Shown piece after piece: positions 1 to 11,838 of a DNA stretch of 64,000 bases. The position numbers and the translations under genes were made by a program. Where the stretch lies: NCBI GenBank assembly GCA_019054805.1, contig JAHQIY010000002.1:1364001-1428000 (forward strand), in the 5' to 3' direction. The notes beneath the pieces are model-generated. The model saw only the letters and a list, made by a program, of their open reading frames with translations, was not told the origin of the DNA and did not search any database. Positions within the stretch are counted from its first letter, which is position 1; each line of letters starts with the position of its first letter. Source of the stretch: Brachionus manjavacas. Taxonomy: Eukaryota > Rotifera > Eurotatoria > Ploima > Brachionidae.

Positions 1-236
1 TTGCTTAAATGTAAAATATTTTTAATTATTTTTGTTATTTTTAACTTTGAATCTCAAGGGATCTGTAAATTTTGCATTGAAGAATGTCATAAAAGTATTC
101 AATTTTTTAAATAAATAGACAAAGGTAATATCAGATTTTTTAAGAACATAACGTTCGTCCATTTTCACTTAATCACAATGCAAATTGGTAATTTTTTTTA
201 AATAATGCTTATCTCAATTTCAATTTTTAATTTCAG

Positions 237-306
237 GGCATGTTGTTTTTGCGAAAGAAACAATTGCTGCCTCAAGGAATCACCCGAAATTATAATTAAA
301 TTTTAG
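237..306 (+). other. Possible terminal exon of a gene lying to the left
   Basis: A good 3' splice site (pyrimidine-rich tract ending in TTTCAG at 231-236) is followed by a short open stretch closed by TAG at 304-306. One frame gives a cysteine-rich tail (CCFCERNNCC) and the other two frames also stay open for about 20 codons, so the frame is undecided. No homology recognised. The rest of 1-568 is AT-rich sequence without a visible gene. Confidence 0.2.
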
Positions 307-568
307 TTATTTTTACCAAGCTATTTGAGTATTAAATAAAAAATTTCTTAATTTTTAAAATAACTATTTATGTCAAAAATAAAATTAAAATATTATGATA
401 AAAAAATAGAAAAAAAAATGCATAAATTTTGTTATATCATCGAAGCCATCTGATATCCAGTTATTGGTATTTTGAATCATACATAGATAAAAAAAGGTAT
501 GATGAGCCAAACTGCATTTAAATAATAAAAAATTGCCTTTAAAATTAAAAAAAATATTAATTTTTAAA

Positions 569-2992
569 ATGGAACTTGTTAAAGATCCAGCGAAAAATAG
601 CAAACAACGAAGCTTGTTTAGCAAAGTTGTGGGTGTTTTTCACAAGCCCGAAAAAACAAAACTAGACGAAAAAGTCCAAGAACCTCTTCAAATCGAGGAA
701 AAAATTTCGACAAAAAATCCAGAAAAAAAAACAATATTCAGTGATCAAAATTTTGCTCAAGAACTTGAGGCTGATTTGAAGGCAATTGATAATATATCTA
801 AATTTTTAAAAGAAACCGAAATGCTCGAAACAACTGGACACAAAGAAGATCATGGACACATTTCTCCCATCCAAAATTTGCCAACAGAGATAGTGTGCAA
901 AATATTTGACTTTCTTAGTTTTAGTGAGAAAAAGAACGCCTCTATGGTTTGTAAAAAATGGCGGGATTATTTTCTAGAAAGTTATTATTTCAAGAACATA
1001 ATGGTAAAGGCCAACAATCATCTTTTTATCAGTAACCGACCCAACTCCAGTTCTACTCACAGTCTGGGACATTTACACCGAGCTTCATCAGCCATGGCAC
1101 TTTCGGCTAGCTCAAATTTTAATCATCAACTCTACACCAATCTGGTAAACATAGAATTCATTAATGACTCGGCTGATGTTTCGTTAATGATTGAAAACTT
1201 GAAAAAATTCCAAAGTCCGAACAAAACTTGCACCTTACCAAAATTAAAAAGCCTAAAATTTACCAAAACAACAATGAGCGCAAGCAGTTTAATCGCTTTG
1301 ATAAACGAAGCGCCCAAATTGGAACAGCTAAGTCTAATCGAATGCGACAGTCTTTTCATGACCGGATTTTTGGCCGTTTCGACGCAATCTCGAATAGACA
1401 AACTTGACAATTTAAAAAATTTATCTCTGAGCAAAAATCGCTATCTCACCGATCAACTACTGAACATTTTTATCAATTCAACCACTTGCCTTAAATATTT
1501 GGATCTAAGCTATTGCAATTTTACCAAGACCAAGTTCAAATCAGTGAGCAATTCGAGTTTAAATGGCAATTCCTTATATAGCTGTGTGCTCACATTTGAA
1601 AATCTAATTACCAAAATAAACAATTTCTTGGCTCTGGAAAGCTTGGATTTGAGCGGTGTGGAAAACTTGCTCAATAATCAAGACTCTTTTTTTGAGTTTA
1701 TTGAAATTTTGCCAAGTTTAAGTCGAATACATTTGGAAAACTTGCCAAATCTAAAACTAGAGACTGGCATTAAAATTATTCAGCTGACTAACAATTTAAT
1801 TGAAATAAATCTAAATAATTCGGTACAGAATTATGACCTGAAACAAAACGGTGTAGAAGTTTTGTTAGAAAAAAGCTGCTATGAAAAGTCTGCTTCTTCC
1901 ATTCAGGTATTGAGACTTAATCGAGCTAATATAAACAATCGTAAGTTGTTTTCGGACCAGTTTTCTACCCTAAGCCAGCTCACACATTTGGATCTGTCTT
2001 GTCTAATGTTTAATTCCTCATTCGGTTCGGCAAATAAACTCCACGAGTTTACTGAACAATTTGCTGCAAATATTTCCAAATGTGAGCAATTGGAGCACTT
2101 GGATCTCAGCTATTGTGACTTTTTAGTAACTGATAGTTTTATAAAAATCACATCAAATAGTTTGATTAACCTAAAACATTTCAATGTAAGAAATTGTTCT
2201 CAATTAACAGACAGTTCTTTACATTTAATTTCTTCTCGGTTGAAAAAATTAGTCCATTTAGACTTAAGTTGGTGCCAAAATATTTCTGACTTTGGCCTCG
2301 ATTCATCAATTAATTTAGACCAAGACAAAAAAATGCTCAATGAATTCAGAAAGCACATAAACGGAACTTGTCGGTGCATGAGAATGTTTGCCGAGCAGCC
2401 GTTTTTGATGATCAAGGCCAAAAATGGTTTAGCTTCGGAGAAAAGAGCGCAATTTTTTGGATGTTTGGGAATGGCAGGCCGAGGGAACTCTCAAGCAGAG
2501 TTTGCTCAAGTTTGGGAATCAAGCTCTAGCATTACTTTGAAAAATTTGAGAAGTTTAAAAGTTTTAAAATTGGAATCATGTGTCAATATTACCGATTTAG
2601 GTATCTTTAATGGAATTAATTGGAAAAAGTTGACCGAATTTGATATCAAGCTTTGTACCAATTTAACTGGAGACTTTGTCAAAGATGAAGATGAAACATT
2701 TAGTAATTTAAAAATTCTAAGTTTAAGTCAATGTGTAAAGTTTGAGGAAGATAATTTACTAAAAATTGTCGAGAAATCACCGAATCTGAGAGAATTAGGG
2801 GCCGCAGGTCTTTCAAATGTTACAAATAATTTAATTGATGTTTTGTTGAGATTAAAAAAGTTGCTAATTTTCTTGGATATTTCGTTTTGTTCCGATATTA
2901 ATGAGAGTTATGTTGATAGATATGAACAATTTTTGTGCAATGACTTCGGATTAAGAGATTATAAAATTGATAAGAGATTTATAAGTAAATAA
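569..2992 (+). CDS. F-box and leucine-rich-repeat protein (FBXL-like)
   Basis: Single-exon gene of 807 residues. I chose the ATG at 569; the frame is open upstream to about 533 but contains only a TTG there. A charged Lys/Glu-rich leader of about 100 residues is followed by an F-box at about residues 100-145 (LPTEIVCKIFDFL, then VCKKWRDYF), the motif that docks onto SKP1 in SCF ubiquitin ligases. From about residue 190 to the C-terminus there are cysteine-type leucine-rich repeats (for example LEHLDLSYCDF, LVHLDLSWCQNI, LKVLKLESCVNITDLGI), which select substrates in FBXL proteins. A non-repeat insertion of about 70 residues, rich in Lys/Arg and Gly, sits between two repeat blocks near 2310-2540. 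The family is clear, the substrate is unknown, and no orthologue is claimed. No disabling mutations seen. Confidence 0.9.
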   Translation: MELVKDPAKNSKQRSLFSKVVGVFHKPEKTKLDEKVQEPLQIEEKISTKNPEKKTIFSDQNFAQELEADLKAIDNISKFLKETEMLETTGHKEDHGHISPIQNLPTEIVCKIFDFLSFSEKKNASMVCKKWRDYFLESYYFKNIMVKANNHLFISNRPNSSSTHSLGHLHRASSAMALSASSNFNHQLYTNLVNIEFINDSADVSLMIENLKKFQSPNKTCTLPKLKSLKFTKTTMSASSLIALINEAPKLEQLSLIECDSLFMTGFLAVSTQSRIDKLDNLKNLSLSKNRYLTDQLLNIFINSTTCLKYLDLSYCNFTKTKFKSVSNSSLNGNSLYSCVLTFENLITKINNFLALESLDLSGVENLLNNQDSFFEFIEILPSLSRIHLENLPNLKLETGIKIIQLTNNLIEINLNNSVQNYDLKQNGVEVLLEKSCYEKSASSIQVLRLNRANINNRKLFSDQFSTLSQLTHLDLSCLMFNSSFGSANKLHEFTEQFAANISKCEQLEHLDLSYCDFLVTDSFIKITSNSLINLKHFNVRNCSQLTDSSLHLISSRLKKLVHLDLSWCQNISDFGLDSSINLDQDKKMLNEFRKHINGTCRCMRMFAEQPFLMIKAKNGLASEKRAQFFGCLGMAGRGNSQAEFAQVWESSSSITLKNLRSLKVLKLESCVNITDLGIFNGINWKKLTEFDIKLCTNLTGDFVKDEDETFSNLKILSLSQCVKFEEDNLLKIVEKSPNLRELGAAGLSNVTNNLIDVLLRLKKLLIFLDISFCSDINESYVDRYEQFLCNDFGLRDYKIDKRFISK

Positions 2993-3850
2993 ATCGGTTT
3001 AGTTTATTTTAAAAATGTGTTTTTTATTCTAACTTAATCTTAAATGAATTTTTTAAATATCCGGTTATATTTTTTAATCAAATAAAAAATTATTTAATTT
3101 TTTCCTTAAATTATTAGAAGTTTTTATCTAAAAAAAATATATTAAAAGAGGATTTTTTAGCATTATCAAAGCCAATAAGTAAATTTAAAATGGAACTATG
3201 ATCAATATAAATATTTAAGGTTCTTTAAAGAAAAACTATATTTTTCTTTAATCTTTCTTTAAATTAATCGATTTTATTAAAAAATGTCCTTATTTCATTA
3301 TAATCATTGTATGAAAATACATTTTTTTCCGATGTTATAAAATAAATTAAAATATGTTTAATATTTAATATTTTATTAATTTATTAAGTTAGTTGAATTT
3401 AAAATTTTTTTATTCACTAATTTTCAAAAGAAATCAAAAAAAAATTAAAGAAAACTAATTAATTGCATTAATTTGTGTTTACTTTGAATAGCATCAGATT
3501 TACATTAAAGTTGATCCAATTTTTTGATGTACATTTGATGAAGATATGATGTTAAAATACAGTGATGTTAGTTTTTAAAGATAATCTAAAGATTAATGAT
3601 GTACATCAATTAAATCGATGAAAATTTGAAGTCAAGCTATAGAAATTTTTTTTTTAATTTTTATCATTCATTAAAGATTGGAATAAAATTCTTCTTTTAT
3701 AAATTTAATATTGTTAGACTGATTCATACTAAAAAGGAAAAAAAAATAATTATTGAAATTATAGGAAAATTATAAATATAAACATTTAAATTTAAATTTA
3801 AAATTAACGAATGCTACTCTTATATTGTCTTAAATTTATTAATTTTATTT
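2993..3850. other. AT-rich spacer after the F-box gene
   Basis: Contains the 3' UTR of the F-box gene and simple A/T runs. AATAAA-like signals are abundant, so a polyadenylation site cannot be chosen. No convincing coding exon seen. Confidence 0.5.
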
Positions 3851-3854
3851 AAAA

Positions 3855-3906
3855 ATTTTTTTTACATCGCCTACAAGGCGTTCATTGAATAAATAAATAA
3901 ATAAAA
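3855..3906 (+). mobile_element. 3' end remnant of a non-LTR retrotransposon
   Basis: A small hairpin (CGCCTACAAGGCG) precedes TTCATTGAATAAATAAATAA, a tetranucleotide-repeat tail of the kind that ends many CR1/Jockey-group LINEs. No reverse transcriptase is attached on the left, so this would be a severely 5'-truncated copy. Identification rests only on the tail. Confidence 0.35.
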
Positions 3907-3962
3907 TAAAGTTCAACTAATTAATATTTTTTTTTTAAATTTTTTAATTTTTGTCAAATTGT

Positions 3963-5460
3963 TTGTAGTAGTAGTAGTAGTAGTAGTAGTAGTAATTACT
4001 GCAACTTGGAGCTAGTCCAAGCAAAGCTCTAATGAGCTATAGCAGTCGATTCATTGTGTTTCGTCATCCAAACGTCAATCTTAGCTTTAAAGCTGTTAAG
4101 ACTAGTTGCACTTACAATTTCTTCTGGCAACTTATTCCAAACATCAACAACTCTGTTAGTAAAGTAATTAAATCGATGACTACAATTCTTATCTCTTTCT
4201 CGCACCAAGTTCTTGGAGTTTCTTCTGAGATTATACTTTTTGCTGTCAGGCCTAGTGTTTAAGCTGTAGTTTAAACCATTTCTGAAATTCAAAATCTCCA
4301 TATTGTTCACTAGTTTGAACATTTGGATTAGATCTCAACGTATCCTTCTTGTTCTTAGACTTTGTAATTTCAGTCTAGATAGCCGTTGTGGATAATCCAA
4401 ATCTGCAAGTTCAGGTACTAACCTCGTCGCCCTACGCTGCACTTTTTCGATCTCATTTATATCTTTTTCTAAGTAAGGATACCATGAGCTGATGGCATAT
4501 TCCAAATGAGGCCTGACAAGTGAGCATTATAGTAGTCTTACTATTTTTGTTGTTGGGAATTTGAAAGATCTGTGAATCATCCCCAATATACGGTTTGCCT
4601 TTGCAGTCACATTTTTGATTTGAGAATCCCATTTCAAGTCACTTTGGATATAAATACCTAAGTCTCTTTCGCAAACAGACTTGTTGAGCGGTTTTGAATC
4701 GATAGTGTAATCGAATTTTGTGTTCATGTTGCCAATATGTAAAACTTTGCACTTATCAATATTCAGTGATGTTGACCAGTCCCTTGACCATCTGCATATG
4801 TTGTCTAAATCCGATTGTAGGCTAAGGATCGAGCTGAAACTCTTGATTACTGATATAATTTTTGTATCATCTGCATAAGCTTCACATTCATTTTCTATAA
4901 GTTCTAACATGTCATTAATATAAATAACAAAAAGTAATGGCCCCAGTACTGAGCCCTGAGGCACTCCACTTATCACATCTATCCAATTAGAACATGTTTC
5001 ACCAAGTACCACTTTCTGAGTTCTAACTTTCAAAAACGATGTGATCCATCTTATCATACGTTCACCATAACCATAAAAATTAAGCTTATACAAAAGCTTA
5101 TCATGCAAAACTCTATCGAATGCTTTCGCAAAATCAGTATACTCCAGATCCACCGAAAAACCTTATGCGAGAGCTTTAGTAATTATGTCCATTGTTTCTA
5201 GCAAATTTGTCAAGCATGATTTTCCTGGCAAAAAACCATGTTGGCAGCCAGATGAGGTTATTATCCAATAAATGTTCTAGCATTAAATCTTTTACTAGGT
5301 TCTCTAGTAACTTGCAAATCAAACTGGTTAACGAGATAGGACGATAATTCTTTGGTGACAATTTAGAACCTCCCTTGTGAAGTGGAGTAACGAAAGCCTG
5401 CTTCCAAAGCAACGGTAGTTTTACATCGAGTTGATCATCTACACCGTAATTATTACCCAG
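3963..5460 (-). mobile_element. 5'-truncated CR1/Jockey-group LINE with a trinucleotide tail
   Basis: Read on the minus strand, this element holds the reverse transcriptase palm and the C-terminal region of a CR1/Jockey-group LINE. It ends at a pure (TAC)n microsatellite (about 3967-3995 on the plus strand as GTA repeats), which acts as its 3' tail. The 5' side stops near 5460 within the fingers region, so endonuclease and ORF1 are missing. Its protein sequence and tail differ from the second LINE family in this window, at 9.1-9.9, 21.1-22.9, 33.7-36.0 and 55.3-55.7 kb. No target duplication could be assigned. Confidence 0.85.
4029..5412 (-). pseudogene. Reverse transcriptase of the LINE, broken by frameshifts
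   Basis: Three reading-frame segments lie in order on the minus strand. 5412-5176 has the fingers motif (TPLHKGGSKLSPKNYRPISL). 5153-4527 has the palm: FAKAFDRVLHDKL, then GVPQGSVLGPLLF and the catalytic AYADDT. 4322-4029 has the conserved C-terminal region (FTNRVVDVWNKLPEEIV). The catalytic aspartates are present, but changes of frame between segments and the lost 5' half make it a dead copy. Confidence 0.85.
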
Positions 5461-6497
5461 TCGAAACTGGTCTTCCTATTTTTAAATTGTTTTGACAGAC
5501 GAAAAGCCTTTGTATTCTGATAAACTGTACATGACGCTGATTATTAGTATTTTTTTTTTAGAAACTCAAACTTATCTTTATTAAATTTTTTTTTAATAAA
5601 CTCTAAACTGAAGGGGCAAAAGCCATAAACTAAACATAATAAAAAAAAGAAAGTCATATCGTTAAAGTCTTTCCAAAAGTCAAAGGCCGGAGTTTTTATT
5701 ATATATTATTACATCTACACAATTTACATCTAGTAAGATATATTTTAAGTTAATATCCATATTTTTTTAATATTTTTAACCACTAGAAAATTTAAATTTA
5801 TTTGATCAAAGCATTTATCTTGTAAAAAAAGGGAAATTTTAGAATAAAATTCTATAAATATGAAAAAGAAAAAATTACTTTTACATTAATATTTAATCAA
5901 TTAATGTTAATGATTACGATTCGATGTCACATCAATTTTTACTAAGGATGTCACTTTGAAGCGATAGGAAAATTTATCATCAATGTGCATCACTCTTTGT
6001 TACCAATTTGACTCTTACATCACTTCAAATTTTGTTAATTGGGTGGCTTTAATGAAGAAATCTAATAATAATTTCAAAAAGTACAAATTTTTATACCAAG
6101 TCTCGTTTAACACCTAATTCAATAAATTTTATTCAATAAATTTTACTTCACCCTAATTTTGAAAATCAAAAATGAAAAATAATTCTTTCTTAGAGCCTGT
6201 AAATTTTACAATGTCTAAAGTTTCATGATTCCTTGTGATAAGTTTTAAAGTTTAATCAAATAAATTTAATTTTAAAGAACTAGTTTTAATACTTAACATA
6301 AACTACCTATTTGCCATATTAATTTTGCAAAAATTTTTATCATTTAAACATAAAATGAGTTACATAAACTCGAACGTGCAATTCAATTATAAAAAACCAT
6401 AAAAGTAAAAATTTCAAAATAGATTTGAAATAGTAAAAAAAATCTTTGCCTATAAATATTTTTAAAGTAAGTTATTTGCTCTTGAAAAAAGTACAAA
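5461..6497. other. AT-rich spacer upstream of ZNF622
   Basis: No exon or recognisable repeat family seen. It should contain the promoter and 5' UTR of the downstream gene, but no core promoter element stands out in this base composition. Confidence 0.4.
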
Positions 6498-7824
6498 ATG
6501 TCAGTAAAAAAGCCATCAATGGATCTTTTTACTTGTGTAACGTGTAATGTGACTTTTGAAAGTTCCGAACAACAAAGAGATCATTACAAAGCAGATTGGC
6601 ACCGTTACAATTTAAAACGAAAAGTTGCAGAATTGCCGATCATCAGCTTCCAAGATTTTCAGGAACGAGTCAAATTGCAAAAAACTCAACTGGATAACTC
6701 GCAAAATCAAGTCAATGACGAACTTTTCTGTAAGCTATGCTGTAAACATTTCAATACAAAAAATTCGTTTGTCAATCATACCCAGTCCAAAAAACATAAG
6801 GAACTAGAGCTCTTAAAATCCAAACAAACCGAAGAGCCAATTGTGATCAAAAGTGATCGCTCGACAAAAAAAATTGCCCAAATGGAAGAATATCTAAAAA
6901 AACAGGAAGAGCTATTAAAGGTAGAAGAAATGGAAGATGACGGTGATCAAGAGTGGGAAGACGTGGTTGACGAAGATATGTCTAATTTTGGTAAATTAAT
7001 TCAAATTTAAGTCAGAAAAAAAATATCAGTTTTTATTTAATTTTAAATTTTAAATTAATTTTTTTTCAGATGAAGCAAACGGAATCGACATCCTAACATG
7101 TCTTTTTTGTGAGCAAAAATTTGATTCATGTGTTGAAAAATGTGAACACATGGCCAAAGAGCATAGCTTCTATATTCCAGACATGGAGTTTGTAAGCGAT
7201 TTGGAAGGGCTATTAAAATTTCTTGGAATAAAATTAGGTGCCTATCATGTTTGTTTGTGGTGTTCAAATAAAGTTTACCGGGATGTTAAATCAGTTCAAA
7301 AGCACATGATCGATAAGGGACATCAAAAAATGAAATTCGAAGGTGACACTCTCGTAGAATATGCAGATTTTTATTCCTATGGAGATGAAACTGATGATGA
7401 ATATGAAATGATTGATGACAGCGATTTGAATATGAGCCAGTTGTCTGTTGTTGATGATCAAATAATCAACAACGAAGGATTTGAGCTTGTTTTGCCATCA
7501 GGCTCAAAGATTGGACATAGATCTCTATACAGATATTATAAACAGAGCTTTGGTCATCGAAATCTTGAACTTAAACAGCGTAGTAATCTAACAGTTAGGG
7601 ATAAGTATAAAGCTATTTCAAATAATCAATCCTATTCAAGTAATAAGTGAATTTAAAAAAAAATATACAATTATTTATTTTTTCATTTTTAAGATGCAGA
7701 AATACAAAAACAACGCAAGGATATTGCATACTTAAAAAGATGGAGCTCGAGGATGTATGCCAAAATGGGCTGTGATGCGAACAAGCTACAGAAACACTTT
7801 AGGCGACAGGATTTATGCTTTTAG
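6498..7824 (+). CDS. ZNF622: REI1/ZNF622 cytoplasmic 60S biogenesis factor
   Basis: Three exons, 6498-6990, 7070-7639 and 7694-7824, joined in phase 1 at both junctions, give 397 residues (yeast Rei1 is of similar length, human ZNF622 somewhat longer). Zinc fingers: C13/C16/H29/H35, C78/C81/H94/H100, C175/C178/H191/H196 and C226/C229/H243/H249, the last two flanking the family's GLLKFLGIK segment. An acidic stretch follows (YGDETDDEYEM). The third exon encodes the diagnostic basic tail, KDIAYLKRWSSRMYAKMG onward. In yeast, Rei1 acts on late cytoplasmic pre-60S particles, helps recycle Arx1, and inserts its C-terminus into the peptide exit tunnel. Donor GTAATAAGT at 7640 is the only choice that keeps the tail in frame. 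Introns are 79 and 54 nt. Orthology is firm. Confidence 0.95.
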
Positions 7825-8818
7825 TGAGAGTTTCAAGTTATTTGAACCATTTTATGAAAATATTTTTAGTTTATTTAAAATAAAGAGTGAAGAAATTGAT
7901 TTTAAATTTTTAGTTAGTTTGAATAGTTTTTTGGTGAAAAGTTTAGATTGATAGCCTAAAATAATTTAATAAAATTATTGTATTTAATTAAAACAATTAT
8001 CTAGAAAATTCTATTTTTAATTAGGGTTGTTAAACGTTTTAAATTTTGGAAGTTCAAAATTTTTTAAAAAATTTCAAACTGTTTCTTGAAATATTAAAGA
8101 CAACTGTAAACTCTGTTAAGTTTAAATTGAAAAAAAATTCACTGCAAAATAAATATCTTTTATCTTTCAGCTTTTATTCTTTTATTCTAAATTCAAATAT
8201 ATAATCGAAATAGTCTTAATGGTATTTTGTATAACGGCTTCTTCAGTGCCATACGAAAACCTTTTTAGCAATTCTGGCCAGGTACAAGATTTACAAGAAA
8301 TAGAATCGAATCTTCTGTATTAGACATAACATATTTTATATCAAATTTTAAAAATAAAAATAAACTTTAACTTTTTGAAATTTTTTTACAATATTAAAAT
8401 AAACAATGTTTTAATTTAATGGTTCGTAAACGATAACTTCGAAATTCTAATGTTTGGTTTTAATTTCAATTTCAACAATTTCAAAGTTTTTATTTTTCAA
8501 ATCGAATTAATATTTCAAATTTTTTTCTACTCAAATAAAAATCTTAAATCTATAAGTATTAAAAAAATATTTCAATCCTCGAAACTTAAAACCACGTTTA
8601 ACAACTCTAGTTTAAAGTAATAACTTATAATTATAAGTTATTAAGGAAAGGGATTTAATCGTGCACTTATTAATTTAATTTGAAAGCTTTCTTGAAAAAT
8701 AAATAAATAATAAAATAATGGTGAACTATCAAAAAAGAGAAAAATTAAAATAGAGAAAAAAAAACAGAGAAAAATCATCATTGAAAATAAACAAAAGAGA
8801 GAAAAAAAATCATGCCCA
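7825..8818. other. AT-rich spacer
   Basis: 3' UTR of ZNF622 followed by low-complexity A/T sequence. Open frames in both orientations lack any recognisable protein signature and are compatible with chance in this composition. Confidence 0.4.
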
Positions 8819-9043
8819 TTGAGCAAAAAACCTCGTTTCCCCATTGAGCTTTGGAACTTGCACGAGCGCGTTAAAAGTGACTTGCCACGTACTAACAATA
8901 ACGCAGAATCGTGGCATTCACGAATAAAATCAGATGTAAGGCATAACTTAACAGTCCCTAAAGTAGTTGAATTTTTCAGATTGGAACAAAATAATATGGA
9001 GTCTGATTTGTTGTTGTTGTTTGCTGGTAATCTAATTAAGTAA
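8819..9043 (+). pseudogene. C-terminal fragment of a MULE-type transposase
   Basis: The open frame (no ATG) contains WNLHERVKSDLPRTNNNAES followed by WHSRIKSDV, the signature found after the catalytic core in Mutator-like transposases of animals. The DDE core and the N-terminal zinc finger are absent. Flanking sequence is degenerate GA/A-rich repeats, and no terminal repeats are visible. It differs from the MULE protein at 28-29.7 kb. Confidence 0.65.
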
Positions 9044-9120
9044 ATGACATTAAAAGCTAAAAAAAAAAGAAGAAAAGATAAAACGACAAGTTTTGGATTA
9101 TAATAAAACACAAAACACGA

Positions 9121-9940
9121 AATTATTTATTTATTGGTTTTCTGTACCGAGCTAGGGCTCCTTCAGAATAAATTTAAAAAATCAAAATCAAAATAAAAAA
9201 TAAAATTAAAGTTAATAAAATGAGATAAAAAAATCAAAATAAAGTAAATAAGCTAAAAAAAATGAAATTTTAGTAGACATAGATTGTTAGATGTGGCACA
9301 TGTTTACATAGTTCAGGTTTCAGGAAAAAAGGAGGAAATAGTAAGGTAGCAATTACACAATGGAGTTGGGTATTCAATATATCTCGATTCGAAACCTTCT
9401 TTGTATTCCTCCATCAGTCTTACAACCAATGGAATAGAATGACTCAGTCCTGTCCCAACATATCTCTCACTCAACTCAAAAAGCCGATTTGAGACTGTTA
9501 GTAATTTAAGTTTATTAAAAGCTTCATGATGCACGATGTTGGAGGGAGTATCATATTTTAGTTTAAGGATAGATCTGACTGCTGAATTCTGAATTGCTTG
9601 TAGTTTTTTGATATTATTTTCTGAAAATGAATTCAATCAAGGAAAAGAATAGTCTAAAATAGAACCAACTAAAAATTTATATAAATTTCCTAATGTGTTT
9701 TGAGTGAGACCCCATTTTTTATTCGACAGTATCTTAATAATATTTAGCCTTTTGTTGCAGCGTTCTTTAATTTCGTCTACTAATATAATCTTTCTTTGTA
9801 TCAATTAAATCAGAATTAGGACTAAATATTGAAGATAAGAGTTCTCCAAAGCATTTTCCCTTTTCTTAATTAGTTTTGAATTCCTTGTCATTTGAAAACA
9901 AAATTGGGACTAAATTTGATCCTTTTTTTGTTCTAAAGAA
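9121..9940 (-). mobile_element. LINE family B, copy 1: 3' half, separated from its 5' half by an insertion
   Basis: The minus-strand 3' end is a (AAT/AATA)n tail after CTGAAGGAGC; the same tail ends the copy at 33.7 kb. The open stretch 9636-9313 encodes the family's C-terminal region (KKLQAIQNSAVRSILKLKYD, then NRLFELSERYVG). Part of the reverse transcriptase is deleted compared with the 33.7-36.0 kb copy. The LINE stops at about 9940 and resumes, in the expected 5' direction, at about 21142. The two parts therefore look like one LINE interrupted by the 9941-21141 element. Confidence 0.8.
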
Positions 9941-10341
9941 CAATACACTGTTTCCATTGAAATTTTGCCCTTTTATATTTTATTTAAAAAAAGAGGGTTC
10001 AACTTAATTTTTATATCAAAATAAAGGTTTTTTACTCATCTTTCGGCAAAATTATCTAATTTTTTTAGATTTCCAAAAAAAATGTCAATTTTGGCAAGAT
10101 GAAAATCTACATTTTTTCATAATAAACTTTACAATTTTACTTGCAAGCAGTCGTTGTTTCTTTTTTTCTTGGTGAAAAAGAATAATTCTCTATTAAGGAT
10201 TTATTTTGCTTAGAATTGAATTAAATAACAATTTAAAAATAATAAAAAATATCTTTTGATAAAAGTTATGTAATTTTTAAATAAAAATTCAGATTAAAGA
10301 TGCAGAAAACTTAATGAACCTTATTAAATACTTAAAATCTT
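9941..10341 (+). repeat. Left terminal inverted repeat of the 11.2-kb element
   Basis: Near-identical reverse complement of 20743-21141. Differences noticed include GCAAGCAGTCG against GCGAGCAGTCG and a few single-base changes, so the arms have diverged little. Similarity ends inward at CTTAAAATCTT. Confidence 0.88.
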
Positions 10342-11043
10342 ATTTTATATTTATTTAATTTATTTTTAAAAAACAATGATTTATTTTATTTGGGATGATA
10401 TTCATGATTTGAAAAATTTTTTTATCTAAATGATTATTTCCCTTTAAAGGCTTTACCAAAATAAAAAGGTAAATAATTTAAAGTATTTTGGATTATCAAT
10501 AATTTACTTATTTTTGATCATAAATTTTTTCATCAATTATCGACTACTTTTTAAAAAGAAATAAAAATGAAAAAAATGAATTTAAACCAGTAACGCAGAG
10601 GAAAGCAAAAGCAATTAAAAATTTAATATAATCTAAAATATTTAAACTTTTTGTTAAGTTTTATTTTGTTTCATTTGTCAATATTCATTTTGAAATATTA
10701 TTTTCAATTTATTTTTTCCATATTAATGATTTAAAATTAATAAAAAATTATAGCATACATCTCAAGAAAAATTTTTTAATTGTTTATTGAAACAAAATTT
10801 TCAAAAAATGATTAGTCATTTTAAAAAATGAATTTTTGATTTTGAAATTTCAGTCAGTCTCTTTTTAACCTAGCTCAAAATTTTAATGGCCTTATGAAAT
10901 CTGTTTTAAAAGAAGTTTGAACCGATTTCTTTGTATTTTGATCTTCTTTTCTAATCTATTTTTTTTACTCAAAAAGTTTCTTTAAGCTTTTCTTTACCAT
11001 CCGGTTTCAACTTGTTTTTTTCATTAATATTTCTTTTATAAAG
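10342..11043. other. Spacer between left terminal repeat and first cargo gene
   Basis: AT-rich, no long open frame. It probably contains a 5' non-coding exon of the gene that follows, because that gene's first visible exon starts with TG directly after an AG, completing an ATG if the previous exon ends in A. Confidence 0.35.
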
Positions 11044-11838
11044 TGAGTTCGTTCAATGCGTTTTTGGAGAAATTTTGGTCAAGTACAAAAATTGCAGCTA
11101 AAAAGTCTTCGATTTCAACGAATTTGACAGTTTCAAACTTTTTGAACAATTCTAAAAATTCAATAGATATCAGAATTGATATAAATATGATATCAATGAC
11201 CAGATTTTTTATAGTTCTTTTGACTGTATTTTTAATTTGCTTATCTGTATCATTACTGAAAAAAATTATTTTTCAAAAAAATGTAATTTCTTTTTCTAAA
11301 AGCTGAGCAATTTTTTTATTTTTAAATTAAGAACCCAAATTCAGATTTGAACTTAAGTATTGGTCAAAATGGTGTCTCACGTTTTTCAGCTGATAATCGG
11401 AATCAGATTTTGGTAATAAATTGTCTTGCATTTTCCTTTTAAATATTTTTAAAGGGCCAGGACCAAAATGTTCCTATAATTGATCGACAGCCTTGTCTGT
11501 GCGCACAACCAAAATTTGCCAAAGCATTTTTGAGAGATCTTAACGAGGTTTTTTCAAAAATATCTTATAAAAGAATAAGCAAAATTTTTTTAAGCTTCAA
11601 TCTGCAATCGTTTCTGAAGAAGTGTATAATCAGACAAATGACGATAGCTTCGAAGTAATTTACAAAGATAAAAAAATGGCATTTTTTTACACAATTTCAT
11701 TAAAAGGATGTTTGTATTTATGAAAACCAATATGAAAATTCTCAATTTTTAAGGGAACATTTTAAATTAGAAAAACTAAATGATACTGATTCAACCAGAA
11801 CAAGAGAATTAGTTTCTCATCCTGTTTCATGTTTCTGA
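11044..11838 (+). CDS. Predicted single-pass membrane protein, five small exons (cargo gene)
   Basis: I assemble exons 11044-11282, 11332-11412, 11455-11547, 11595-11654 and 11707-11838 (stop TGA). After the first codon, which needs an A from an upstream exon, every junction is phase 0, giving about 201 residues. Introns are 42-52 nt. Residues about 51-75 form one hydrophobic helix (RFFIVLLTVFLICLSVSLL) after a Ser/Thr/Lys-rich head, with a hydrophilic tail beyond it, as in a single-pass membrane protein. The donor after exon 3 (GTTTTTTC) is weak; the others are ordinary. No family recognised. Without the introns the region would look frameshifted, which is how I found the model. The gene lies inside the inverted-repeat element, 0.7 kb from its left repeat. 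Confidence 0.55.

Noticed and set aside
1132-1434. Minus-strand ORFs within the F-box gene, SecA-like exons and ADCK1 copies
   Set aside because: They mirror strong coding on the other strand and have no protein signature.
8641-9111. Minus-strand membrane protein of 156 codons
   Set aside because: It is the complement of GA/A-rich repeats and a MULE fragment; the hydrophobicity comes from T-rich codons.
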